Shown: positions 1-9,120, counted from the first letter of the stretch. The stretch is DNA of 64,000 nt from CALBPI01 sp039821645 (GCA_039821645.1 JBCBNU010000001.1:104635-168634); one strand, 5' to 3'. Notes: a model not told the origin generated them from the sequence alone. Numbers and translations: made by a program.

Positions 1-544
1 GCAACGGCAATGCGATCTTGGAGCAATCTCCATGGACTGTCGCATGATATCGCTTTTCGACAACACGCTCCGCAAACTGGTTCGCGAGGTGCGCAGCGGT
101 GCGCTTGGTATGGGCGACAACCATGAGGCCGGAGGCGGCTCGGTCCAGTCGGTGAACCGTGAATCCATTCCGGGTAGGTGTGAGGTGCTTCTCCGCCCAG
201 CGGACGATCGTGCAGTGATCGCCCCATTTGGAGCCCTGCGAGCGTAAACCGGCAGGTTTGGACCATACCGAGAACGCGTGTTCGTCCGCGATCAGCTCTG
301 GCGCTTCGGGTGTCTCCCCGAGCAGGATCGGATTGTAGTAGAGATGAATCTCATCGCCCGGCAACAGTTTCCGTGTCGCGCGGCGCAGCCTCGCAGTACC
401 GAAGTCGCGGGTTAACCAAACAGCGCCGCAATTCATCGCGTGTTTGATGCGTTGCTTCGGAAGCGCCGTTTCCTTGTGCAGCAGATCGACGGCCTTGTCC
501 CCGGAGGAGTGCACACGTAAATGAATCTCGAGTGTGTCGTTCAT
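1..544 (-). CDS. RluA-family pseudouridine synthase, 3' end cut by window edge
   Basis: Read on the minus strand from an ATG at 544-542, the frame stays open to base 1, giving about 181 residues. It contains HRLDRAASGLMVVA, the RluA/RluC/RluD catalytic signature in which the Asp of HRLD is the nucleophile. The first 60 or so residues (KQRIKHAMNCGAVWL, LLPGDEIHLYY) look like an S4-like RNA-binding segment. The family isomerises uridine to pseudouridine in rRNA or tRNA; the exact target cannot be told. It starts 21 bases after the stop of the upstream minus-strand gene, so the two may share a transcript. The C-terminal third lies outside the window. Confidence in the family is high, in the subfamily low. 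Confidence 0.88.
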   Translation of the reverse strand, partial: MNDTLEIHLRVHSSGDKAVDLLHKETALPKQRIKHAMNCGAVWLTRDFGTARLRRATRKLLPGDEIHLYYNPILLGETPEAPELIADEHAFSVWSKPAGLRSQGSKWGDHCTIVRWAEKHLTPTRNGFTVHRLDRAASGLMVVAHTKRTAAHLANQFAERVVEKRYHATVHGDCSKIALPL

Positions 545-565
545 CAGCGTACCGCGATGCCTCGC

Positions 566-1351
566 CTACTCAGCGCTGACGAGTTCGACGGTTCCAAACA
601 GCCCTGCGTCGATCCACCCACGGTCGGTGGGTCCCGAGGGGACCGTTTCTGAGCCGATGAAGTTTTCGCGAATCTCGCTGCCGTCATTGTCGCAATACGC
701 GACCATTAAGCCGATGATTTTTCCAGTCGTTAGAGTTTGTGGCGTTTGCCCCGACTCATCGTCGACAAATCTATCGTCGTACAACGCGATGCTCACCTCC
801 CACACAATCTTGTCACCCCGCTGTCGCCATGCGCTCGAGATGTGATCGTTGTAGGCTCGCGGTTGCTCGTCCGTGCCGATATCGATCGCCTGATTGTCCA
901 GCGAAAAATGATAGGCGAACGCATTGTGGTTGTACTGATGCTCGCCTCCTGAGTGGTCCTCGTCGATGAATACCTCGAGGCAATCATCATCCCAGTACTG
1001 TGTCAGCGGATTTCGGTGCGTATCGATCAGAATATCGTCGGTAAATTCGACCAGGAGGAACACGCGCTCGTTCGTCCACGCGATCTTGAAATGGCCCTCG
1101 AAGTCCTCTTTCGAATACTCGGGTCCGAGCCAACGCTGATCGAGTACGCGCCACTCGGCGTTCGACCACACCGAATCGTTCGCGCTGCCATCAACGACAA
1201 TACCGTCTGTTGCCAGGGGCGCCTGGTAGTAGCTTCGGTCTTCGACATGCGCGGCTTGTGTTTCCAAGGTATAGAGCAAACCAGCCAGTAACAGGAAGCT
1301 TGCGAACGATGACGCTTTGCAATTCACGGATTTATCCCCCGATCGTGACAC
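566..1351 (-). CDS. Secreted CBM9-like carbohydrate-binding domain protein
   Basis: A 261-residue protein with an N-terminal hydrophobic segment (SFASFLLLAGLLYTLE) that looks like a signal peptide, with cleavage likely near TQAAH. The rest fits the carbohydrate family 9 binding-like fold: a lead motif IVVDGSANDSVW, then WTNERVFLLVEFTD and YWDDDCLEVFIDEDH, the usual acidic patch of this group. No catalytic domain is present, so a periplasmic sugar- or glycan-binding role is an inference from the fold. It precedes the RluA gene on the same strand. Many such proteins are appended to xylanases or to heme proteins; this one stands alone. The family call rests on motif pattern. Confidence 0.7.
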   Translation of the reverse strand: MSRSGDKSVNCKASSFASFLLLAGLLYTLETQAAHVEDRSYYQAPLATDGIVVDGSANDSVWSNAEWRVLDQRWLGPEYSKEDFEGHFKIAWTNERVFLLVEFTDDILIDTHRNPLTQYWDDDCLEVFIDEDHSGGEHQYNHNAFAYHFSLDNQAIDIGTDEQPRAYNDHISSAWRQRGDKIVWEVSIALYDDRFVDDESGQTPQTLTTGKIIGLMVAYCDNDGSEIRENFIGSETVPSGPTDRGWIDAGLFGTVELVSAE

Positions 1352-1533
1352 AGTGTGTGAATGATAAACATCGTGAGGTGGAATGCATCTGCGAGAGAGG
1401 TAAGACCGCTCCCATTGTCGAGCGGTACCTCAGGAGCTGGGTTTACCCCTGGGTAAAACGGACTTGCGTACGTAATGAATCGGTCACGGACAGTCTGCAC
1501 ACTAAGAGATGGCCTAAGGTGCGCGGGTGAGCA
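1352..1533. promoter_or_regulatory. Divergent intergenic region with a 7-bp inverted repeat
   Basis: This 182-bp gap separates the minus-strand CBM9-like gene from the plus-strand spermidine-synthase-like gene and must hold both promoters. At 1442-1457 lies TTTACCC-CT-GGGTAAA, a perfect 7-bp inverted repeat with a 2-nt centre, which could be an operator for a dimeric repressor. No A/T tract follows it, so a terminator is unlikely. The regulator is unknown. Confidence 0.3.
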
Positions 1534-4155
1534 GTGTCAGTGATGGAAGGCGCGACGAGAGTGGTAGCAATCATGCGCCAGGATTCGGGAAGAACGATGT
1601 TCCTGATGGTGTTGATGCTGGCTTCGGGATTTGCTGGTCTCGGTTACGAAATCGCCTGGACGCGCGCCGTATCGGTGGCGCTCGGGCATGAGATCGTCGC
1701 CGTGCTCGCAGTTGTTGCGGCATTTTTCGCGGGCCTGGGAATTGGTGCGTGGCTACTCGATGGGCCAGTGCGTCGGAGCCGGCGACCGGCGCGCTGGTAT
1801 GCGGCACTTGAAACGATTATCGCACTTTGGGCTGTCGCTCTAATTTGGCTCATTCCATCGTTCAATGAGCTTGTATCACACTCGCTGGGTATTGCACCGA
1901 GTCAAGCGGAGCACTGGCTCACCGCTTTCGGGGCGACGTTCGTCCTGTTACTTCCGGCAACCATGGCCATGGGTGGCACGCTGCCATCGCTGGAGCGCGT
2001 ATTGGGCGCCGAGCAGAGTGTCGGATCGGGCGTCGCTCGATTGTATTCGGCGAACACCCTTGGTGCGGTTATCGGCACACTGCTGACTACAGCGTTGATC
2101 ATGCCGGCTGTTGGCACCAATACAACGCTCTTGATGTTGGCAACTGTGAATCTGTTATGCGCGATTTTGGCGATAGGGGTTGCGGATATTGAAGTCCAGC
2201 CTGTAACGCCAATCGCGGCGGCCTTGGAGCCATCGCCGTTGCGTCTGACGGCCTTGCTGGCGATGAGCGGGTTACTGGCCATAGGTTTTGAAGTTGTGGT
2301 CATCCGAGTACTCAGTCAGGTGCTGGAGAACACTGTGTTTACATTTGCGAGCTTGTTGTCCATTTACCTCGTGGGCACGGCTGGTGGCGCAGCGCTCTAC
2401 GCTCGCATAGCCGACGCCAGTAAGTTCGAACCGACGCTGCATTTTCTCTTGATTTCTATGTCAATCAGTATGCTGTTGTCGACTGTAGTGTTGTATTTCT
2501 CGAAATCGCTTCACCTGCTTCTCACGGAATTGACGGGGAACGGCTACGTTGCTGCCATCAGTGGCGAGATGTTGCTTGCTGGATTGGTATTCATACTACC
2601 GACGATGGTAATGGGCGCACTTTTTGGCCATCTGGCCCAGACCGCACGCGAGCGTTATGGCGTCGGGAAAGCAATTGGAGTGAACACGCTTGCCGCAGCT
2701 TTCTCGCCCCTGCTCTTTGGGGTTGTCCTGCTGCCTGCGGTAGGACCCAAATTGCTCTTGGTAGGCATTGCATTGTCCTATTTGCTTATGATCGTTGGTG
2801 GTTCTCGTCACTGGCGAGCATTGACATTTGTGCCGTTAGCGGGAGGGTTCGTCTTTGCGTTGGTTATGCCATCGCTTCGAATCATGGACGTGCCTGAAGG
2901 TGGAGAAATTCTGAGTTACACAGATGGCGTCATGGCATCAGTAGGGGTAGTCACCGATCGCAACGGAACACGATATCTGAAGGTTAACGATCACTTCACA
3001 ATGGGAAGTTCGGCGACGCAATTCTCGGATGCTCGACAAACTCATATCCCGCTATTGCTTCATCAGAGCCCAGAATCAGCGTTGTACTTGGGCCTTGGGA
3101 CAGGCTCCACTTTCGCAGCCTCCGCCGCTTATCCTGATCTCTTCGCAACCGGAGTGGAGCTCATTCCTGAGGTGATCTCGGCGATCCGTTACTTTGATGA
3201 GGCATTGTCGACAAAGCAGGAGCAAAACAGCGTTCATGTGGTCGCCTCTGACGCCAGGCGGTTCGTCCGCACTACAGAGGATCGATTTGACGTCGTCATT
3301 GGAGAGGTGTTCCATCCCTCTCGCGATGGATCGGGGTCGCTCTATACGGTTGAGCACTTCGAAGCCATAAGACGAACCCTGTCGGACGATGGGCTCTACT
3401 GCCAGTGGTTGCCGTTGTTTCAACTTGATCTTGAGACGCTCGCGACAATCGTTCGCACTTTCCAGAGCGTTTACCCAGACAGCGAGGCCTACCTTGCGCA
3501 CTTCAGTCTGGGGCAACCGATTATTGGGCTCGTGGGGCGTGTCGGTGGAATTTCGCCGCGTCGCGGGTGGTTACGGGAGCGAGTCAAAGATCGATCGTTA
3601 GCTGAAGCGCTTGTCGCGGCTGAGATCGGACGCGACTTGGATCTCTTCGGGTTGATGATTGCAGATGCCAATGCTTTGGGTTCATTTGCCGGCGAGGGTC
3701 CTCTGAATTCGGATAACTTTCCGTTGGTTACGTACATGGCGCCTGGTTTTGTCTACTCGGCACCCGAGCCTGCGCACGTCAGACTGTTCGATTTGCTTGA
3801 TCAGCTTGAGATGCCATCGGGTCGGCGGTTCGTGGCGCCGGACTCGGACGGCTTTCATCGCGAAATCGAAAATTATTGGACTGCTCGCGACGCCTATCTG
3901 AAACTGGGCGCGAAAATTACGCCGTCGGCGGATCCTCGGGTCATGCTCGATCAGCTAGAGCAACCTTTTCTCGAAATCCTTGAAACCTCTGCAGAGTTCA
4001 CACCCGCTTATCGTCCCTTGGTAGAGCTCGCCTACCAGCTCTCAGAATCTTCACCTCAAGAGGCTATTGAGTTACTAGATGCGGTCATTGAGGTTGCGCC
4101 GGATCAACCCCAAGCGCGCCAGCTACGAGCATATATTCTGTCAATAGTGAATTAG
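1534..4155 (+). CDS. Membrane-fused spermidine-synthase-like protein
   Basis: An 873-residue protein. Roughly residues 15-460 are strongly hydrophobic with many transmembrane segments (first: MFLMVLMLASGFAGLGYEI). Residues about 490-730 resemble a polyamine aminopropyltransferase/Rossmann methyltransferase domain (nucleotide loop YLGLGTGSTFA, then VELIPEV and SLYTVEHFEAI). The tail has an alpha-helical, TPR-like stretch. Such 'fused MFS/spermidine synthase' proteins are common and mostly uncharacterised. At the second acidic motif of true spermidine synthases (DSTDP) this protein has GEVFHPSRDGSG, so aminopropyl transfer is doubtful. GTG 1534 is used; ATG 1543 or 1573 are possible. A TIGR02466 oxygenase gene follows after 35 bases, probably in one operon. 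Confidence 0.72.
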   Translation: MSVMEGATRVVAIMRQDSGRTMFLMVLMLASGFAGLGYEIAWTRAVSVALGHEIVAVLAVVAAFFAGLGIGAWLLDGPVRRSRRPARWYAALETIIALWAVALIWLIPSFNELVSHSLGIAPSQAEHWLTAFGATFVLLLPATMAMGGTLPSLERVLGAEQSVGSGVARLYSANTLGAVIGTLLTTALIMPAVGTNTTLLMLATVNLLCAILAIGVADIEVQPVTPIAAALEPSPLRLTALLAMSGLLAIGFEVVVIRVLSQVLENTVFTFASLLSIYLVGTAGGAALYARIADASKFEPTLHFLLISMSISMLLSTVVLYFSKSLHLLLTELTGNGYVAAISGEMLLAGLVFILPTMVMGALFGHLAQTARERYGVGKAIGVNTLAAAFSPLLFGVVLLPAVGPKLLLVGIALSYLLMIVGGSRHWRALTFVPLAGGFVFALVMPSLRIMDVPEGGEILSYTDGVMASVGVVTDRNGTRYLKVNDHFTMGSSATQFSDARQTHIPLLLHQSPESALYLGLGTGSTFAASAAYPDLFATGVELIPEVISAIRYFDEALSTKQEQNSVHVVASDARRFVRTTEDRFDVVIGEVFHPSRDGSGSLYTVEHFEAIRRTLSDDGLYCQWLPLFQLDLETLATIVRTFQSVYPDSEAYLAHFSLGQPIIGLVGRVGGISPRRGWLRERVKDRSLAEALVAAEIGRDLDLFGLMIADANALGSFAGEGPLNSDNFPLVTYMAPGFVYSAPEPAHVRLFDLLDQLEMPSGRRFVAPDSDGFHREIENYWTARDAYLKLGAKITPSADPRVMLDQLEQPFLEILETSAEFTPAYRPLVELAYQLSESSPQEAIELLDAVIEVAPDQPQARQLRAYILSIVN

Positions 4156-4190
4156 CATGCAGACGGACCTGTTTTCCTGAGGGAGACAAC

Positions 4191-4814
4191 ATGCGGAAAA
4201 TGATCGATCTCTTCCCAACGCCTTTTCTCTTGTGCCGCTCGCTAATCCCAAGGGAATTGGTCGACAGCTTGGTGGCTCGCGCGCTAGCGACTAACAAGCA
4301 AGACAATGTCAGGACTGGCTTGCTATCACACACTGAAATGGTGGGGCCCGAAACTGAGCCACTGTTCCGAGAAGTAGTATCAGCGGTTTTGCCCGAAGTC
4401 GAGCACTACGGTGAGCAGCTTCTCGGGGACAAGTTTCGCTGGACCGTGAAGGAAATGTGGATGAATGTGTTGGAGCGCGGTGGTTCTCAATTCATGCATA
4501 CGCATGCCAACAGTTTTGTATCTGGAATCGTCTACTTGTCCGAGTTAGATCCGTCCGCGCGCACCATTTTTTCCAAAAGCCCGGGCGCCAACGAGTTCAT
4601 CTTCAAACACGATGCCGCAGAAGGAAAAGCGAACAAATACAACGCGGAGCGCTGGATGGCACCGGACGTGAAGCCGGGTGATCTGGTGCTCTACCCTTCC
4701 TATCTCTTGCACGGTGTCCCACCTAATCAAGGGGGCCAGCGAATTTCGTTGGCTTTAAACGCAATTCCTGATCGGTTGAAGAGTTTTGGGTACGAAGTAA
4801 GCTTCGCTCCATAA
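4191..4814 (+). CDS. TIGR02466-family putative 2OG-Fe(II) oxygenase, copy 1
   Basis: A 207-residue protein of the TIGR02466 / 2OG-FeII_Oxy_5 type. The core HTHANSFVSGIVYL carries the first His ligand region and PSYLLHGVPPNQGGQR the distal His, with the Arg expected to hold 2-oxoglutarate. Members presumably couple oxidation of an unknown substrate to 2-oxoglutarate decarboxylation. It is one of three copies in 7 kb. It resembles the copy at 10915-11541 closely (shared YNA-RW, PGD-VL-PSYLLH-VP-NQG, RLKS near the C-terminus) and the copy at 10307 only in the core. The GGGAGA before the ATG is a good ribosome-binding site. A strong hairpin follows the stop directly. Confidence 0.82.
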   Translation: MRKMIDLFPTPFLLCRSLIPRELVDSLVARALATNKQDNVRTGLLSHTEMVGPETEPLFREVVSAVLPEVEHYGEQLLGDKFRWTVKEMWMNVLERGGSQFMHTHANSFVSGIVYLSELDPSARTIFSKSPGANEFIFKHDAAEGKANKYNAERWMAPDVKPGDLVLYPSYLLHGVPPNQGGQRISLALNAIPDRLKSFGYEVSFAP

Positions 4815-4842
4815 AAAAAGGGGCCGCAATTTGCGGCCCCTT
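4812..4842 (-). terminator. Rho-independent terminator, usable on both strands
   Basis: GGGGCCGC at 4820-4827 pairs with GCGGCCCC at 4833-4840 around a short AATTT loop. On the minus strand the stem is followed by seven T (A-tract at 4813-4819), so it should end the DUF3604 transcript. On the plus strand the trailing TTCCTTATT is weaker but may still end the oxygenase transcript. Confidence 0.88.
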
Positions 4843-4884
4843 CCTTATTCCCGTGACCGGAGCTACGGACTCTGCAATCCGCGA

Positions 4885-6909
4885 TTATTTACCGCGACCG
4901 TCGCCTGTAACTTCGATGAAAATCGGGTTAGCGTAGAACCAGATATCAGACCATGCTTCGACGTCAGCATCTAGTACGCCTGCGATATGAGGCGGGCATG
5001 CTGCGTCATCGCAAGGAATGTTATCCGACAGGTTATCCGGCAGAGGGTTTCCGTCCATGTCCCGTTCGTTCGGGGTGCCAGCCGGAATATTGCTGCCGCG
5101 TGCCCGAATGTAACTATCCCCTTCTGCACGGAACCGATACGTCAAGCTGATCGAACCATTGCGAGACCGACCGAGTTCTGACCCGATCCAAGACTTCTCG
5201 ATTCGCGTTGTCTCTGGTGCGAGCGGGTTGTAGTACTCAGGATCGGTGGGTTCAATAAACTCGTCTACTGCACCTGCGATAAGGTCGACTTGAGCAAGTA
5301 CGGGTTCACTAATCGGCACGTCGAGACCGATCTGCTTCAAGGACGGGTTATCAAACTTGTACGGACTGTTGTTCTCGCCATCGGGATCGACCATGCGCAA
5401 GCGTACAGTTACGAGTTGGCCGTCACGAACCTGCAAGGTTTCGCCCATGGTGGCACAGCGTTTCGAAGCACAAGCTTCAAACTTGAACTTGCTTGTGATC
5501 AGCTGGCCTTGCACCGCGAACGAGTTACCGCTGCGCAATGAATCGATGATGTCCTGAGCGGGATCACGCTCCGGCCGGTCGATCACATACGAGAAGTGCT
5601 CTTGGTACTCACCTGGGTAAAAGTCCAGCGTGGACTCGAAGTCGAGCGGTCCGAATGCTCCGCGGTTGTGCCAGTCGGAGCTAGCGAAGAACCAGAATCG
5701 GCGGCCTTCCGATAGCATCGCATCCCACATTGTGCGGATACCGGGACGGCAAATTGTCACCTTGCGAAGGTCGGACGTGGTGACGCCCAGAGCCGCTACT
5801 TCAGCGGGATCCAATGGATTACCGTCGAAATCTAGGCCAGGACGTGCCGCTTCAGCTGCGCCGTAGCAACCAGTACCACCAAATGTCCACAGTCCTGACG
5901 AAGGGCGTCGAGCAGCGTAGGTGCCGCGGTCATAGGCGGGTTGGTGGCCCGGCTGAGTTTCCATGCCAAAGCTGATGTCGGGCGCCATGGTGTGCGCATC
6001 GCGAAGATGCTCTACGTTGAAGCCTTCATCATCATCCTCGATGAATGCGCCTTGACGCTCGATGTGTGCTTGCACGGATACCGCATCGCCAGGGAAGTTT
6101 TCCTGAGCCCAGAGGACAGCAGCAACTGACTTAACGTGGTCACCGGAGTCGTCGGTGTTGATGCCGCCGACCAGCGTTGAGTTGTAGTCTGCAATACCTT
6201 CCTCAGGGCGACCATCGAAAAGAGTGATCAGCTTGTTGTTGTTTTCCTCTGAGATTTCGCAGGTCCAGCCCTGTCCGGCACCGCCACTGGTGTCATCAGC
6301 GTTTCGCCCGAAGCAGTACTCGAACTGCGCCATAGCGGCTGAGTTTGGGTCGATGGCATCATACTGACCGGTGGAAATTGTGTTGGAACTATGCTCGTGT
6401 CCAGGGACTACCCACTCAAGACCAAGGAAAGCTTCTTTGTCTTCATTGCCCGGAAGCTCACGTGCCTCGATGATGTCATCGAGTTGGAACTCTTGCAGGC
6501 TTTGCCAACGCCACATGCGTTGCACCGCAACGCCATCACCCATGGTTTCCTCGACGAGGTCACCTTTAATGCCTTCGGGCCCGATGCTGTTCACCCACAA
6601 TCCGCGGTTGAACGAGCTGTTCCGGTTCAGGTAAAGGAAGTCACTGATTCGGCAATCGCGTGATCCACTGCCGGAGTGTCCGACCTGAATGAACCAGTCG
6701 AGGTATGTGAGTGATTCACGAGTCAGGGTTCGAACCGAAGTTGAACCGTCTGAACAGGTGGTATGGTTGTGAAAGTCTCCGGAGAGATATTGTCCCTCCT
6801 CCCCATCTTCTGCCTGCGCAACCGAAGGCGCTACTGCTGAGGTGGCGAGCGCTGTCGCAACCGCGGCAGAGAGCGCTGTTCGAGAAGCGATCTCACTGAG
6901 TTTAAACAT
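4885..6909 (-). CDS. DUF3604 PHP-like secreted protein
   Basis: A 674-residue exported protein whose signal peptide runs from MFKLSEIASR to about VAPSVAQA. The mature start GDFHNHTTCSDGSTS is a PHP-type metal-site motif (HxH followed by SDG). Further candidate ligands lie in VQAHIERQGAF, GMETQPGHQP and FASSDWHNRG. This matches DUF3604, a large periplasmic family of the PHP metal-hydrolase superfamily whose substrate is not established. A phosphoesterase-like activity is only an inference from the fold. The SD is GGAGACGGATAAC before ATG 6909. It ends in front of the terminator at 4812 and is divergent from the PpiC/HupE operon. Homologues are, from memory, often seen near HupE-type genes. Confidence 0.85.
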   Translation of the reverse strand: MFKLSEIASRTALSAAVATALATSAVAPSVAQAEDGEEGQYLSGDFHNHTTCSDGSTSVRTLTRESLTYLDWFIQVGHSGSGSRDCRISDFLYLNRNSSFNRGLWVNSIGPEGIKGDLVEETMGDGVAVQRMWRWQSLQEFQLDDIIEARELPGNEDKEAFLGLEWVVPGHEHSSNTISTGQYDAIDPNSAAMAQFEYCFGRNADDTSGGAGQGWTCEISEENNNKLITLFDGRPEEGIADYNSTLVGGINTDDSGDHVKSVAAVLWAQENFPGDAVSVQAHIERQGAFIEDDDEGFNVEHLRDAHTMAPDISFGMETQPGHQPAYDRGTYAARRPSSGLWTFGGTGCYGAAEAARPGLDFDGNPLDPAEVAALGVTTSDLRKVTICRPGIRTMWDAMLSEGRRFWFFASSDWHNRGAFGPLDFESTLDFYPGEYQEHFSYVIDRPERDPAQDIIDSLRSGNSFAVQGQLITSKFKFEACASKRCATMGETLQVRDGQLVTVRLRMVDPDGENNSPYKFDNPSLKQIGLDVPISEPVLAQVDLIAGAVDEFIEPTDPEYYNPLAPETTRIEKSWIGSELGRSRNGSISLTYRFRAEGDSYIRARGSNIPAGTPNERDMDGNPLPDNLSDNIPCDDAACPPHIAGVLDADVEAWSDIWFYANPIFIEVTGDGRGK

Positions 6910-7213
6910 GTTATCCGTCTCCTAATAGACGTCGGTGTTTGTCATTTATTACGAACACGGGGAGCACCTGACCGAACCCCCCCACGTAAAGAGGATGACC
7001 ACCAAAAATGACAAACGAGTAATCTCTTTGTGACTAAAGCATCACCGTTTTATGACAAACCACTAGGGTGCGGTCCGGGTTGCCAACAATCAGAGACTTA
7101 CAGTGCTTTAGTCGAGTGCCCATACTCGGCATTGTCATGAATTCGTTATGTTCGCCAGTTATTTTCAACCACTGTTCTTTTTGCCCTGCTACCTATCTAG
7201 AATTGATACATAA
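6910..7213. promoter_or_regulatory. Divergent intergenic region with three TGACAAAC copies
   Basis: A 304-bp gap with no credible gene. The octamer TGACAAAC occurs at 7009-7016 and 7053-7060, and inverted at 6937-6944. Read on the minus strand, 7058-7041 is TTGTCATAAAACGGTGAT, which matches a PhoB-type box (two TGTCA halves 11 bp apart) at about 15 of 18 positions. This may be an operator for the DUF3604 gene or for the HupE operon. A run of seven C at 6977-6983 was also noted. Confidence 0.4.
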
Positions 7214-8119
7214 GTGGCAGTCGGGCTCTCGCAGGCCAGCATGGGGGTTAACAGTGTGTTGAGGTCGTTCGCCAAGCTCTTTCGGGAGCCATTGGTCCAA
7301 TTCCTATGCATTGGAATAGTCGTCTACGGCGTAGACTCCTACGTATTCGAGAATACGGAAAACCCCAGAAGAATTCGCATTGATGACACGCGGTTCCAGT
7401 CTCTGGTGGACATCTACAGGGAGGAGCGCGGTCAGTCTCCTTCCGGAGAAGAGCTCGAGGCTCTGTTAATTACGTGGACCCAGAACGAAGTGATGTATAG
7501 AGAGGCCCTCAGCATGGGACTCGACCGCGGCGACGAAATGATTCGTTCTCGCATGGTCCTGAAACTTCGTGACGTCTTGTTCAACAACGTCATCGTGGAA
7601 ACGCCAGACGATGAGACTTTGGAAGCGTGGTTCGAGTCCAACCGACTCAACTATGACAGACCTGACATCATCGATTTCCAGCAGTTTCAGATTGACGCGG
7701 ACGATGTCGCATTGACACCGCAGTTGGTAGATGCTGCCAATGCAGGTGGTCTTCCGGATCGCTATACGTCACGCATCAAGAGCTACGAGATGCGTATTGA
7801 CGACAACTTGTATTCCGTCTTCGATGACTCGGATGCCAGGGCATTAATTTCGGCACCTCTACATGAATGGAGACCTGCAAGTTCGTCTCAAGGGAAGCAC
7901 GTGGTCAGAATTACTCGGCGGGTTCCAGGCGAGCCCGCACAATTCGACAGGGTTCGGGCAGCCGTACTATCGGATTGGAGCAAACAAGCTCGCGAGGCAG
8001 AGCTTGCGCAGGCGTTGCGAGAGATCGTTGAAGACTACGATATCACTTATGAATTTTCGCGTGATATGGTCCAGCAGAACCTTGCCGCATCGTCTGGAAG
8101 CTCGGCGTCGGCGGACTAA
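7214..8119 (+). CDS. Membrane-anchored PpiC/SurA-like peptidyl-prolyl isomerase homologue
   Basis: About 292-301 residues with one N-terminal membrane segment (PLVQFLCIGIVVYGVDSYVF) and a periplasmic remainder. Residues about 50-140 (LEALLITWTQNEVMYREAL, GDEMIRSRMVLKLR) match the helical SurA_N-like part of PpiC foldases. The C-terminal part (HEWRPASSSQGKHVVRI) is a rotamase domain that looks shortened or degenerate. The likely role is folding or assembly help for partners encoded alongside. GTG 7214 or ATG 7241 could start translation; ATG 7241 still keeps the membrane anchor. It is followed by the first HupE-type gene 4 bases later, indicating tight coupling. Proteins of this kind next to HupE/UreJ are, from memory, recurrent. 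Confidence 0.68.
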   Translation: MAVGLSQASMGVNSVLRSFAKLFREPLVQFLCIGIVVYGVDSYVFENTENPRRIRIDDTRFQSLVDIYREERGQSPSGEELEALLITWTQNEVMYREALSMGLDRGDEMIRSRMVLKLRDVLFNNVIVETPDDETLEAWFESNRLNYDRPDIIDFQQFQIDADDVALTPQLVDAANAGGLPDRYTSRIKSYEMRIDDNLYSVFDDSDARALISAPLHEWRPASSSQGKHVVRITRRVPGEPAQFDRVRAAVLSDWSKQAREAELAQALREIVEDYDITYEFSRDMVQQNLAASSGSSASAD

Positions 8120-8123
8120 GCTC

Positions 8124-9107
8124 ATGAACGTTCGTAGATCGAGCAACATTCTCGTGTTGATCCTAGCGGTTGCCGGAGTGTTCGTGGCCGGGACTTCTGC
8201 CGCCCACGATACGCCGATTGCGTTATTGACGCTAAAAGAAACGGCACCAGGTACTTTCGTCGAACGTTGGACGTTCTCCTCCGCAACCATCGCTGAGAAT
8301 CCCACGCCACTTTATCCAGAGCATTGCAGGCGAGAACCGCCAGAGGTGTTCTGTGGTGAACGTCGACTGAGCGGCGAATTCTCTATCGACAAACTGGGCG
8401 AGGTTTACTCGGCGACGGTCGTCCGACTGATCCCCAGAGAGGGGAACCGAACCAGCTTTACGCTGACGTCAGCCTCACCGACGATTTCGATTTCGGCGAC
8501 TGGAGAGCTGAATCTCGGTGGAATCGTCAAAGCTTACATTCCTCTGGGGTTCGAGCACATCATGTTAGGTGTGGATCATTTGCTCTTCGTGTTGGGTTTG
8601 ATCTTGTTGGTGCGCTCACCGACGATGTTATTCAAGACCATTACTGCATTTACTGTCGCCCATAGCATTACGCTTGCGGCTGCAACCTTTGGTTGGTTAG
8701 GTGTCCCTGAGGGAACAGTAAACGCGCTGATTGCCCTCAGCATAGTCTTTGTGGCCATAGACGTAGTGAAGCTACGGGCTGGTGACGTCGGTTTTTCCGT
8801 CCGTTGGCCCTGGGCAATTGCATTTGGTTTCGGCCTGCTACACGGTTTTGGCTTCGCGGGCGCCCTCAGTGGTGTTGGCTTGTCTACCGAAAACCTGCCT
8901 GCCGCGCTTTTGTTCTTCAACGTCGGCGTTGAGCTTGGTCAGATCGTCTTCGTGGTTCTTGTGTTGTCCTTGTTCGGGGCACATCGCCGACTCGATGCGA
9001 TGCTCCCCGATTGGGCGGTGACGGCCGGAATCTACGTTATGGGAACTGCAGGAAGTGTTTGGTTCATAGATCGCATGCTCGGTGTGCTGGAGCCTCTGTA
9101 TGTATAG
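8124..9107 (+). CDS. HupE/UreJ_2-type membrane protein with periplasmic N-terminal domain
   Basis: A 327-residue protein. A signal peptide (NILVLILAVAGVFVAGTSAA) is followed by about 110 residues of a beta-rich domain containing CRREPPEVFCGERR. The membrane part, from about residue 135, carries HIMLGVDHLLFVLG, AHSITLAAATFGWLG and LLHGFGFAGAL, the conserved His/Asp pattern of HupE/UreJ_2 proteins. The family is linked to nickel/cobalt uptake, although the group with this N-terminal domain is not well characterised. ATG 8124 is chosen over the longer open frame because it follows the previous stop by 4 bases and places the signal peptide at the N-terminus. It is the first of three consecutive HupE-like genes. 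Confidence 0.8.
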   Translation: MNVRRSSNILVLILAVAGVFVAGTSAAHDTPIALLTLKETAPGTFVERWTFSSATIAENPTPLYPEHCRREPPEVFCGERRLSGEFSIDKLGEVYSATVVRLIPREGNRTSFTLTSASPTISISATGELNLGGIVKAYIPLGFEHIMLGVDHLLFVLGLILLVRSPTMLFKTITAFTVAHSITLAAATFGWLGVPEGTVNALIALSIVFVAIDVVKLRAGDVGFSVRWPWAIAFGFGLLHGFGFAGALSGVGLSTENLPAALLFFNVGVELGQIVFVVLVLSLFGAHRRLDAMLPDWAVTAGIYVMGTAGSVWFIDRMLGVLEPLYV

Positions 9108-9120
9108 GGATTCGAAAAGG

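Noticed and set aside
7863..8123. An upstream N-terminal extension of the first HupE-like protein
   Set aside because: The extra 87 residues would overlap the PpiC-like gene in another frame and displace the signal peptide from the N-terminus.
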